Counted from the first letter of the stretch, positions 1 through 6,241 are shown. The stretch: 7,537 nt of DNA from Chloroflexota bacterium (GCA_015478675.1 JADMIH010000181.1:1-7537), one strand, 5' to 3'. The notes: generated by a model not told the origin, from the sequence alone. Numbers and translations: made by a program.

Positions 1-106
1 ATAGATTGTTTACAGGAAAGCCGTAAACCTCTCCGAGCGGATGCTGCGGCACTAGTACAGCTTGGCCTAAAAGGACCAGCAGTTTCGCAGGCAACAGTGT
101 GGTCAT
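1..106 (-). CDS. 5' end of a leftward gene, start region altered by an insertion; possibly NotI-like endonuclease
   Basis: Only the first codons are in the window and the gene runs off the left edge. The frame is open from ATG at 106-104. From an in-frame GTG at 52-50 it reads MPQHPLGEVYGFPVNNL, which looks strongly protein-like. The stretch 55-147 is a small inserted element. Without it, the GTG would lie 7 nt after an AGAGGAG ribosome binding site (161-155), so GTG is probably the ancestral start. In the present sequence the element supplies an in-frame ATG and 18 extra codons, but no ribosome binding site is visible before that ATG. A consensus promoter at 245-218 reads toward the gene. 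The HPLxEVYGFPxxN pattern reminds me of the N-termini of NotI-type restriction endonucleases. That is recollection from a very short piece and not an assignment. Whether the gene is still expressed cannot be told from here. Confidence 0.5.
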   Translation of the reverse strand, partial: MTTLLPAKLLVLLGQAVLVPQHPLGEVYGFPVNNL

Positions 107-149
107 GACAGGTTCTATAATGTGGGCTTATTTGAGCCAAGCTGTACTA
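53..149. mobile_element. 93-bp MITE-like element in a CTAG site with TA duplication (IS630/Tc1-mariner type)
   Basis: CTAGTACAGCTTGGC at 52-66 is perfectly matched by its reverse complement at 136-150. Read as an insertion, the flanks are C-TA-[55-147]-TA-G. This is exactly a CTAG target with the TA duplicated, and a 93-bp element with 12-bp perfect terminal repeats (GTACAGCTTGGC). IS630 is known to prefer CTAG and to duplicate TA. The element has no room for a transposase, so it would need one supplied in trans. An inner pair, GACCA (74-78) and TGGTC (100-104), gives a second, nested hairpin. The alternative is a cis-acting RNA structure with a long stem. Recovery of a well-spaced ribosome binding site and GTG start on removal of the element favours insertion. 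Confidence 0.6.
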
Positions 150-154
150 GCTGT

Positions 155-161
155 CTCCTCT
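155..161 (-). promoter_or_regulatory. Stranded ribosome binding site of the leftward gene
   Basis: On the minus strand this reads AGAGGAG, a strong Shine-Dalgarno match. No good start codon follows at the right distance now. If the element 55-147 plus one TA is removed, a GTG followed by a protein-like frame lies 7 nt downstream, which is ideal spacing. Confidence 0.5.
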
Positions 162-217
162 TCAAGCAAGCGGATGTACCGCTCTGTGCGGAACTTTGCC
201 TGGGCTGTGTAGCTGCG

Positions 218-245
218 AGTATATGGTCGCTTGTCAATGTGTCAA
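218..245 (-). promoter_or_regulatory. Sigma-70 promoter reading left
   Basis: On the minus strand there is TTGACA (245-240), a 16-nt spacer and TATACT (223-218). That is a full -35 match and a five-of-six -10 match. The predicted start is near 211, which gives the leftward gene a leader of about 60 nt before the insertion and about 105 nt to the ATG at 106 now. It stands back to back with the rightward promoter at 256-284. Confidence 0.55.
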
Positions 246-260
246 GGGTTGTACCTTGAC
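241..260. promoter_or_regulatory. Inverted repeat over both -35 boxes, candidate operator
   Basis: GTCAAGG (241-247) and CCTTGAC (254-260) form a perfect 7-bp dyad with a 6-nt centre. Five bases of each arm are the -35 boxes of the two divergent promoters, so part of the symmetry is explained by those boxes. The extra GG/CC pairs go beyond that. A dimeric regulator here could control both directions, but no regulator gene is visible. Confidence 0.35.
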
Positions 261-284
261 CCCGCCGCCTCGAAAGCGTATAGT
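256..284 (+). promoter_or_regulatory. Sigma-70 promoter for the AAA+ ATPase gene
   Basis: TTGACC (256-261), a 17-nt spacer and TATAGT (279-284) give five-of-six matches in both boxes with optimal spacing. The predicted start is near 291, so the leader is about 118 nt long and contains the terminator-like hairpin at 319-347. Confidence 0.55.
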
Positions 285-318
285 TATTCAAGAGAGTAGC
301 GTCCTGCATGGGCGCATC

Positions 319-347
319 AGGCGCGAGATCCCCTGCGCCTTTTTCTT
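319..347 (+). terminator. Intrinsic terminator-like hairpin in the ATPase leader (possible attenuator)
   Basis: AGGCGC (319-324) pairs with GCGCCT (335-340), with one further G-U pair possible inside, and TTTTCTT follows directly. No rightward gene lies upstream, because the left-edge gene runs the other way. The structure therefore lies between the promoter at 256-284 and the ATG at 410 and would end a short RNA of roughly 55 nt. A second GGCGC at 311-315 could pair with the same 3' arm and act as a competing structure. The alternative is the end of a small RNA gene. The stem is short, so strength is uncertain. Confidence 0.45.
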
Positions 348-409
348 ATTCGCCGCCGGGCACCTAATCACGAGCTTAGTTATAGAAGCTAGAGAAGGAT
401 AGAGTTTTC

Positions 410-1816
410 ATGGCACAGAGACCAGCCAAACCGCGTACTCTGGGCGAGCTTCGCCAGAGCGAGTACCAGGTGCTTCCCGTGAAGGAAGAGATGCGCAAGA
501 ACCTCATTCGCAAGCTGCGCGACAACCAGCCTATATTTCCTGGCATCATCGGCTACGAAGATACAGTTATCCCACAGGTAGAGAACGCGATTCTCTCCGG
601 GCAGGATATAATATTCCTTGGCGAGCGCGGGCAGGCCAAGACCCGCCTGGCCCGCGCCATGATCAACCTGCTCGACGAAGAAATCCCTATCATCAAAGGG
701 AGTGAGGTCAACGACGACCCGTATGACCCTATCAGCGCGGAGGGCAAGGCGCTCGTCGCCGAGCACGACGACCTCGTTGAGATCGAGTGGATACCCCGCG
801 ACATGCGCTACGGCGAAAAGCTCGCCACCCCCGACATCACGATAGCAGACCTCATAGGCGAGATAGACCCTATCAAAGTGGCGGAAGGCCGCTATCTCTC
901 TGATGAAATGACCATCCATTACGGCTTACTACCCCGCACCAATCGCGGCATCTTCTGCATAAATGAGCTACCCGACCTTGCCGAAAGAATACAGGTGGGC
1001 TTGCTCAATATCCTCGAAGAGCGCGATGTGCAGATCAGAGGCTACAAGGTGCGCTTGCCCCTCGACATCTATCTGGTGGCCTCCGCCAACCCTGAAGATT
1101 ACACCAATCGTGGGCGCATTATCACACCCCTCAAGGACCGCGCAGGCTCGCAGATACGCACTCACTACCCGACAACGCTCGACCAGGAAATGGACATCAT
1201 GGAGCAAGAGCGGCAGAATTTCTCCACGAGCGGCTATGAAGTGGAAGTGCCTCAGTACATGAAAGAGGTAATCGCCGAGATAACACATCTGGCCCGCCGC
1301 CACCCCGATATCTCGCAGAGATCAGGCGTGTCGGTGCGCGTCTCTATCGCCAACTACGAGAACCTTATCAGCAACGCCCTCAAACGCTCTATCAAGCTCA
1401 ACGAGAACCGCGTAGTGCCTCGCATCTCCGACCTATCATCGCTCGCCGCCTCAACTGCCGGTAAGATTGAGATCGAGTCGGTAGGCGACGTACGCGAGGA
1501 CAAAGTTATTGATAAGTTGATACAGGGCGCTGTGCTGGCCGCCTGGAATCGTCGCTTCTCTGTGGGCGATTTTGATGATGTAGTAACCCGCTTCCACAAT
1601 GGCATGACCATCGAGATCAGCGACACAATGCCCTCTATGGAGTATGTACACCAGGCTTCCGACTTGAAAGGGATGAAGAGCGCTATCACCAAGCTGGAGG
1701 CGCAAGGCAAGCCTACCTCAGCCGCTGCTGCCGTAGAGTTTGTGCTCGAAGGTTTGCACCTCAACCGCCGCCTGAACAAAGACAAGTCCTCCGGCACAGT
1801 GAGATACCGACGGTAA
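410..1816 (+). CDS. AAA+ ATPase, MoxR / magnesium-chelatase (ChlI)-like
   Basis: The 468-residue protein has a Walker A motif GERGQAKT (71-78), where A replaces the second G as in MoxR proteins. Walker B is IFCINEL (181-187), with N before the catalytic E186 instead of the usual D. Sensor 1 is SANPEDY (225-231), followed by an arginine-rich stretch around R244-R250 likely to hold the arginine finger. SVR at 308-310 probably forms sensor 2. The block from GIFCINELPDL to RTHYP matches a family annotated as magnesium chelatase in Actinobacteria and Chloroflexota. Those proteins are probably cytoplasmic chaperone-like ATPases rather than pigment enzymes. Relatives usually work with a VWA-domain partner; none is in this window, so the substrate is unknown. 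The ATG is preceded by AAGGA (395-399) at 10 nt. The C-terminal ~50 residues after 415 look like a basic helical tail. recF follows after 55 bp. Confidence 0.85.
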   Translation: MAQRPAKPRTLGELRQSEYQVLPVKEEMRKNLIRKLRDNQPIFPGIIGYEDTVIPQVENAILSGQDIIFLGERGQAKTRLARAMINLLDEEIPIIKGSEVNDDPYDPISAEGKALVAEHDDLVEIEWIPRDMRYGEKLATPDITIADLIGEIDPIKVAEGRYLSDEMTIHYGLLPRTNRGIFCINELPDLAERIQVGLLNILEERDVQIRGYKVRLPLDIYLVASANPEDYTNRGRIITPLKDRAGSQIRTHYPTTLDQEMDIMEQERQNFSTSGYEVEVPQYMKEVIAEITHLARRHPDISQRSGVSVRVSIANYENLISNALKRSIKLNENRVVPRISDLSSLAASTAGKIEIESVGDVREDKVIDKLIQGAVLAAWNRRFSVGDFDDVVTRFHNGMTIEISDTMPSMEYVHQASDLKGMKSAITKLEAQGKPTSAAAAVEFVLEGLHLNRRLNKDKSSGTVRYRR

Positions 1817-1867
1817 TTGTGAATGACCAATTACGAGTGATAGGTATTCAATTCATAATTCATAATT
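1815..1867. repeat. AT-rich repeat between the ATPase gene and recF
   Basis: AATTCAT is repeated in tandem at 1850-1867 (two full copies and four bases). AATTGTGAAT (1815-1824) overlaps the ATPase stop codon and pairs with ATTCATAATT (1858-1867) over 10 positions with one G-U. The base composition contrasts sharply with the GC-rich genes on both sides. It resembles the AATTACGAATT-type intergenic repeats seen in many genomes, here degenerate. No Shine-Dalgarno site for recF is visible in it. Confidence 0.4.
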
Positions 1868-1871
1868 TCCC

Positions 1872-3251
1872 ATGTACTGCCAGCACCTGACTCTCGATGA
1901 GTTTCGCAACTACCGTCATCTGCAACTTGATCTGTCGCAGGGGGTCACGGTGCTTCAGGGGGACAACGCATCAGGCAAGACCTCGCTCCTTGAGGCTCTC
2001 TATCTCCTCGCCACCACGCGCTCACCACGCGCCGTTTCCGACCTTGAGTTGATCAATTTCGCCGCGCCCAACGACCTGGGGTCGCCGCCCTTTGCCCGTG
2101 TGACGGCCCAGGTGGGAAGGGCGCACGGCCCTCTCGCTGTTGAGATCCTTGTGGTGCGCGAGGAGGAGCCTGCGGGGCCTGGCGGTCTGGCAGCTTCGGC
2201 TCAAGCGCGCAAGCGGATCAAGGTAAACGGCGTGGCGCGCCGCGCCATAGACCTTGTGGGGCAGGCGAACGTAGTCCTCTTCACCCCACAGGATGTAGAC
2301 CTGGTCACAGGACCGCCTACCTTGCGCCGCCGCTATATGGACGTTACCATCTCGCAGATGGATCACCGCTATGTGCGCCTTCTGTCGCAGTATATGAAGG
2401 TGCTAGCGCAGCGTAATTCGCTCCTCAAAGGGCTGCGTGAGCAGGGGCGTGGCTCAGGCTCGCGGGACGTGGCGGAAGAGCTTGCCTACTGGGACGACGA
2501 GCTTGTGCGGCATGGCTCCTACATAGTGCTACGCCGAGAGTTATTTGTGACTCGCCTGTCGAGCCGCGCTGAGGCTATACACCACTTACTGGCGGGCACC
2601 GAGGCGGGCAACGGTCACGCCGATACACGCAAGATGCTGCGCGAGCGGCGACCCACCGCCGAGCTTGGCTTAAAGTTGAGCTACCCTTCCATTGTAGCTC
2701 CCGAGGCTCGCAAGGCGCTGGTGCCCGATCTTTTATCGCAGATCGAGGCTGAAAGCGCGCTGGCAACACTGGGGGCCGACGAATACACCGCAGCCCCCGA
2801 TGTAGCGGCTATCAGAGGCCGCATTCCTCATCTTGAACTACATCTGGAAACGATAGCGGCGGAGTTCAAAAAGCAGCTTGAAGATTTGCGCCCGCAGGAG
2901 GTGCGCCGAGGAGTGTCGCTGCTTGGCCCTCACCGTGACGACCTGCTATTCCAACTGGGCGATTTGCCGTTGAGCGCTTACGGCTCACGCGGCCAGCAGC
3001 GCACCGCCGTGTTAGCTCTGAAGCTGGCAGAAGTAGACCTCATGACCGCCGAGACGGGCGACACACCCATCCTCCTCCTGGATGACATCCTATCTGAGCT
3101 AGATGCCAGCAGGCGCGGCTATTTGCTCAACACGATAGGGAGCCAGCAATACCAGGCGCTAATCACCACCGCCGACCTCTCAGGCTTCGACCCCGCCTTC
3201 CTGGAACGCGCCACCCTGCTGGCGGTGCGGCAGGGTGAGGTGGGGTCGTGA
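1872..3251 (+). CDS. recF: DNA replication and repair protein RecF
   Basis: RecF is an ABC-type SMC-like ATPase that binds DNA at gaps and helps RecO and RecR load RecA. All key motifs are present in order: N-terminal YCQHLTLDEFRNY, Walker A GDNASGKTS (30-38), LGPHRDDL (351-358), ABC signature SRGQQR (372-377) and Walker B LLLDDILSELD (401-411). At 459 residues it is longer than the usual 360-400. Extra sequence lies around 95-112 and about 240-325, both in the arm region between the two ATPase halves, while the catalytic core is intact. The ATG at 1872 begins directly with the conserved beta strand, so the start is likely right. No ribosome binding site precedes it; a CATAAT at 1861-1866 is placed for a leaderless transcript. 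The gene is not beside dnaA, dnaN or gyrB here. Confidence 0.93.
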   Translation: MYCQHLTLDEFRNYRHLQLDLSQGVTVLQGDNASGKTSLLEALYLLATTRSPRAVSDLELINFAAPNDLGSPPFARVTAQVGRAHGPLAVEILVVREEEPAGPGGLAASAQARKRIKVNGVARRAIDLVGQANVVLFTPQDVDLVTGPPTLRRRYMDVTISQMDHRYVRLLSQYMKVLAQRNSLLKGLREQGRGSGSRDVAEELAYWDDELVRHGSYIVLRRELFVTRLSSRAEAIHHLLAGTEAGNGHADTRKMLRERRPTAELGLKLSYPSIVAPEARKALVPDLLSQIEAESALATLGADEYTAAPDVAAIRGRIPHLELHLETIAAEFKKQLEDLRPQEVRRGVSLLGPHRDDLLFQLGDLPLSAYGSRGQQRTAVLALKLAEVDLMTAETGDTPILLLDDILSELDASRRGYLLNTIGSQQYQALITTADLSGFDPAFLERATLLAVRQGEVGS

Positions 3252-3369
3252 AACGTGAGGAGTATTGCGTACTGTGTAGGAATAAAGATGTGCCTTTTCT
3301 GTTGCCTTGCCTTTAGCGCTTCGGGAGCGAATCGGCCTCTTGTGCCCTGGATACGCCTGCACGATGAGA

Positions 3370-3398
3370 TTGACTTGCAACCCACTGCCCCCTATAAT
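3370..3398 (+). promoter_or_regulatory. Sigma-70 promoter for cbs
   Basis: TTGACT (3370-3375), a 17-nt spacer and a perfect TATAAT (3393-3398) form the best promoter in the window. The predicted start is near 3405, about 90 nt before the cbs ATG. This supports cbs as its own transcription unit and argues against any cbs start upstream of 3405. Confidence 0.7.
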
Positions 3399-3404
3399 CC
3401 CATT

Positions 3405-3495
3405 GCAACTGACTATCCTTAGCCCTCGAGAGCTACTCGAAGTACGGATCACCCGGACCAGGGGAAGTGCCGCCTCGATCCTGAAAGGAAAAGAG
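3405..3495 (+). promoter_or_regulatory. cbs 5' leader with small hairpins and ribosome binding site
   Basis: TCGAG (3426-3430) pairs with CTCGA (3436-3440) across a 5-nt loop. GGATC (3446-3450) pairs with GATCC (3477-3481), which ends just before the AAGGAA ribosome binding site (3485-3490). It matches none of the S-box (SAM-I), SAM-II or T-box consensus features I know, so any regulatory role is a guess. Confidence 0.25.
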
Positions 3496-4899
3496 ATGGA
3501 AGTCTACGATAGCATTCTCGATACGATTGGCGAGACGCCGATCGTGCGTATGTCGCGGCTTGGCAAGGGCCTCAAGCCCTCCCTCTTTGCCAAGCTGGAG
3601 ATGTTCAACCCCGGTAATTCGGTGAAAGATCGCATCGGCATAACGATGATACGCGCCGCCGAAGAGCGCGGCCTGCTCAAGCCTCATGGCACCATAGTTG
3701 AGCCTACCTCCGGCAATACAGGCACGGGGCTGGCAATCGCCGCTGCTATCCTGGGCTACAAGACCCTCTTTGTGATGCCTGATAAGGTGTCGCAGGAGAA
3801 GATAGCCCTTCTCAAGGCATACGGCGCGGAGGTCGTGACTACCCCCACTTCGGTGCCGCGAGAAAGTCCCGAAAGCTATTATAGTGTGGCCGACCGCCTC
3901 ACCCGCGAGATACCGGGTGCATTCCAACCCAACCAGTATTTCAACCCGGCTAATCCCCGCACCCACTACGAAACAACTGGGCCCGAGATATGGCGGCAGA
4001 TGGACGGCAAGGTGGACGTGCTGGTCTGCGGCGTAGGCACAGGGGGCACCATCTCAGGCATCGGCAACTTCCTCAAGGCGCAAAACCCCGGCGTGTGGGT
4101 GGTGGGCGCCGACCCCGAAGGCTCAATCTACACAGGTGATCGCGCGCGTCCGTATAAAGTAGAAGGCATCGGCGAAGACTTCATGCCCGGCACCTTCGAT
4201 AGCAATGTCGTGGACGAGTGGCTCATGGTCACCGACCGCGACTCGTTTGACACCGCCCGCCGCGTGACCCGCGAGGAGGGCATCCTCATCGGAGGCTCAG
4301 GTGGCACTGCTGTGTGGGCAGCCTTGAAGGTGGCCGAGCGCATGGGTGAAAGCAAAAACATCGTGGTGCTGCTTCCCGACACCGGGCGCGGCTATCTCTC
4401 CAAACTCTACAACGACGCCTGGATGCGCGACAACGGCTTCCTCGATAGGTTGCCCACTCATGCCCGCGTGCGCGACCTTGTAGCCAAGCGGGGCCGAGAA
4501 CTTCCCACGCTTGTGACTGTACCCGCCGATAAGACCGTGCGCGAAGCCATAGAGCTGCTGCACCAGTATGGCATCTCGCAGCTTCCTGTGACCCGCGCAG
4601 GGGTGGGTAACGGCAACGGGCAGGGGCCTTTCAACGATGTTCATTCAATGATCGGCTCAATACAGGAGCGCAACCTGCTGGAGCGCGTCTTTCGCGATTC
4701 GAGCCTGGTAGATGAAAGTGTAGAGGGCGTGATGGACCCTCCATTCCCGCTAGTAGACGTAGCGGAAGAGGTAGAGCGAGTGGTGCCCGCACTGCTCGCG
4801 AATAACTCGGCTGTGCTGGTTGAAGAAGCAGGCCAACCGCTAGGGCTGATCACCCGCAGCGATCTGCTGGAGTTTGTAGCTCACAGCAGCAGGCGGTAA
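3496..4899 (+). CDS. cbs: Cystathionine beta-synthase with C-terminal CBS-domain pair
   Basis: This PLP enzyme condenses L-serine with homocysteine to give cystathionine, the first step of transsulfuration to cysteine, in the cytoplasm. From ATG 3496 it has 467 residues, close to mycobacterial CBS. Visible motifs are NSVKDR with the PLP lysine K44, TSGNTG (71-76), the phosphate loop GTGGT (181-185), EGIGEDFMP (223-231) and GGSGGTA (266-272), whose serine would contact the PLP ring nitrogen. LLPDTGRGYLSKLYNDAWM (292-310) is typical of CBS rather than cysteine synthase. Two CBS domains span about 333-398 and 405-463. The first is interrupted by a Gly/Asn-rich loop (369-378) and might bind an adenosyl ligand. 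No heme-binding N-terminus is present. ATG 3496 is preferred because AAGGAA lies 5 nt upstream and the promoter lies inside the longer open frame. The frame is convergent with the next gene, 48 bp away, with no clear terminator between. Confidence 0.9.
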   Translation: MEVYDSILDTIGETPIVRMSRLGKGLKPSLFAKLEMFNPGNSVKDRIGITMIRAAEERGLLKPHGTIVEPTSGNTGTGLAIAAAILGYKTLFVMPDKVSQEKIALLKAYGAEVVTTPTSVPRESPESYYSVADRLTREIPGAFQPNQYFNPANPRTHYETTGPEIWRQMDGKVDVLVCGVGTGGTISGIGNFLKAQNPGVWVVGADPEGSIYTGDRARPYKVEGIGEDFMPGTFDSNVVDEWLMVTDRDSFDTARRVTREEGILIGGSGGTAVWAALKVAERMGESKNIVVLLPDTGRGYLSKLYNDAWMRDNGFLDRLPTHARVRDLVAKRGRELPTLVTVPADKTVREAIELLHQYGISQLPVTRAGVGNGNGQGPFNDVHSMIGSIQERNLLERVFRDSSLVDESVEGVMDPPFPLVDVAEEVERVVPALLANNSAVLVEEAGQPLGLITRSDLLEFVAHSSRR

Positions 4900-4947
4900 T
4901 CAAATACACGAAGACCCAACACTTCAGCCACAGCCTGTTGAGCACAC

Positions 4948-6123
4948 CTACTGCTGTAGGAAAATAACTGTGAAGTAGTGATAGCCTTTACTGTCTGTGG
5001 CTTCACCTACGCCCACCTGTGTGAAGCGCGGGTCCATGATGATCTCACGGTGCGGTGGGGAGTTCATGAAGGCGTTGTAGGCTTGCAAAGAGCTTGTGGC
5101 CTGGCTGTAGTTGTTGTTGTGGATTATCTCGCCTGCGGTCTTAAAGCCGATGTTACTACTCTTGAGCATCGTCAGGAAGTTAGCACCTGCCGGCGTTGTA
5201 TGCGAGAAATACTGGTTGTTTGCCATGTCCTGCGAGCGGCTGAGCGCGATTGTGGCTAATCTGCTGTCGAGAGTTACAGGCACGAAGCCCGCTGCCTTAC
5301 GTGCCCCGTTGATGCGGACCATGAGGTCGTTCTCGGCGCTGCTAAGCGCTCGTTGGCCTGCAACCTGTTGTGTGCCGCCCTGGCCACTGCTTGAAGAGGG
5401 TGCAGGGCGCGGTGCGGTCTGCGTTATGGCTTGCTCCAGGCTCATCGCCTGTGTTTGGGCAGCGCGTGCCACGTCGGAGTGCTGATTCAGGTAGTCTTTG
5501 CCAAGCAAGCCTAGCTCCACCGAATAGCCTGCGCTAGCCGTTTCCGGGTGGTATTCCATGCGGGCACGCTCGAAATACTGCACCAGCAGGCCATTCTGGT
5601 ATGTAGCCTCGGAAACCGGATAACCGAATACCCTTACATCGCCGTTTGCTTTCCAGTAGTCGAGGAAAGGGTTTGCTACCGAGTGCTGGGTTTCTTTGAA
5701 GAGGACGATGTTGTACCCAGGGTTGCTTGCTGGTGTAGTTGAGAGCATGTTGCCGGGGGCGGCATTTTTGCCAAGCAAAGTTAGCTGCACTTCATAGGGT
5801 GTGCCTGCTGCTTCCTGGTGGTATTCAAAGCGCTGCCGCTCGAAATACTGCACCGGCCTGTTATTTTCTATTAGCACGTCGCTTATTGGATAGCCAAAGA
5901 TGTTGACCCCTCCATAGCTGTCATAAAAGTTGAGGAAAGCGCCACTGACTGCGTGGCCCACGTTAGCATAGTAACGCGTATTTGGCGCTGTAGGCGATGG
6001 TGCGGCGGCTGATGCTATATCTAAATTACTAAGGAGGGAAGTCGAAAGGATAAGTCCGGCCAGGGTAACAGTAGCTGCTAGGTGTCTTGCGGAGGCGGCA
6101 AGGCGATGAGGTGACATGGTCAA
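4948..6123 (-). CDS. Secreted CAP-domain (SCP/YkwD-like) protein with two Chloroflexota-type repeats
   Basis: The 391-residue product starts with a signal peptide: a basic N-terminus, a hydrophobic core at about 14-33 and a likely cut near ASAA (37-40). Two related repeats follow at about 56-118 and 146-209, each running FLxxY, FGYP, VQYFERxRxEYH and LLGK. A Ser/Gln/Gly-rich linker (about 225-258) leads to a C-terminal CAP domain (about 262-389). FSH with H308, GE with E332 and SPPHR with H358 match the conserved CAP cleft residues. YkwD-like CAP proteins are extracellular with mostly unknown activity, and the repeats probably bind cell wall or carbohydrate (inference). The start is ambiguous. 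AAGGAG (6135-6130) lies 6 nt before TTG 6123 but 12 nt before ATG 6117, which differs by two residues only. Confidence 0.85.
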   Translation of the reverse strand: MTMSPHRLAASARHLAATVTLAGLILSTSLLSNLDIASAAAPSPTAPNTRYYANVGHAVSGAFLNFYDSYGGVNIFGYPISDVLIENNRPVQYFERQRFEYHQEAAGTPYEVQLTLLGKNAAPGNMLSTTPASNPGYNIVLFKETQHSVANPFLDYWKANGDVRVFGYPVSEATYQNGLLVQYFERARMEYHPETASAGYSVELGLLGKDYLNQHSDVARAAQTQAMSLEQAITQTAPRPAPSSSSGQGGTQQVAGQRALSSAENDLMVRINGARKAAGFVPVTLDSRLATIALSRSQDMANNQYFSHTTPAGANFLTMLKSSNIGFKTAGEIIHNNNYSQATSSLQAYNAFMNSPPHREIIMDPRFTQVGVGEATDSKGYHYFTVIFLQQ

Positions 6124-6210
6124 GGTTTGCTCCTTCTGCCATAGAACATGCGAGGCTTTCGGATGATAACCCCTTTACTCTGGTGTGTCCATACGGAATC
6201 TGCATCAAAA

Positions 6211-6239
6211 AAAATAGGAAATAAGTACTTGCAAGGCAA
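6211..6239 (-). promoter_or_regulatory. Candidate promoter for the CAP-protein gene
   Basis: On the minus strand there is TTGCCT (6239-6234), a 17-nt spacer and TATTTT (6216-6211), followed by a run of T. Matches are moderate (four of six in each box). The predicted start near 6204 gives a leader of about 80 nt. Confidence 0.35.
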
Positions 6240-6241
6240 GT
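6227..6241. promoter_or_regulatory. Inverted repeat over the CAP-gene -35 box
   Basis: ACTTGC (6227-6232) and GCAAGT (6236-6241) form a perfect 6-bp dyad with a 3-nt centre. It overlaps the proposed -35 box at 6234-6239 and could be an operator. Chance occurrence is possible at this length. Confidence 0.25.

Noticed and set aside
8..28. GTTTAC/GTAAAC inverted repeat at the left edge.
   Set aside because: It lies inside the protein-like frame of the left-edge gene, is short, and needs no other explanation.
128..247. Minus-strand peptide reading QAKFRTERYIRLLEEETAS up to a TAA at 130-128, which looks protein-like.
   Set aside because: It has no ATG or GTG start, begins after a TGA, and overlaps the -10 box and leader of the leftward promoter. 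It is more likely leader sequence than a gene or gene remnant, though a remnant cannot be fully excluded.
196..402. Plus-strand open frame of 68 codons before the ATPase gene.
   Set aside because: It overlaps both divergent promoters and the terminator-like hairpin, has a Cys-rich unfamiliar product and no family features.
3248..3316. A 22-codon frame whose GTG overlaps the recF stop (GTGA) and contains CVLC.
   Set aside because: The overlap would suit translational coupling, but the product is very short, has no recognised family and a single example is not enough to call it.
3307..3495. N-terminal extension of cbs by 63 residues from a TTG at 3307.
   Set aside because: The extension contains the cbs promoter, resembles no known CBS N-terminus, and ATG 3496 has a well-placed ribosome binding site.
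4947..4960. Small palindrome CCTAC-TGCT-GTAGG at the end of the CAP gene as a terminator.
   Set aside because: The stem has 5 bp, overlaps the stop codon and has no T-run in either direction.
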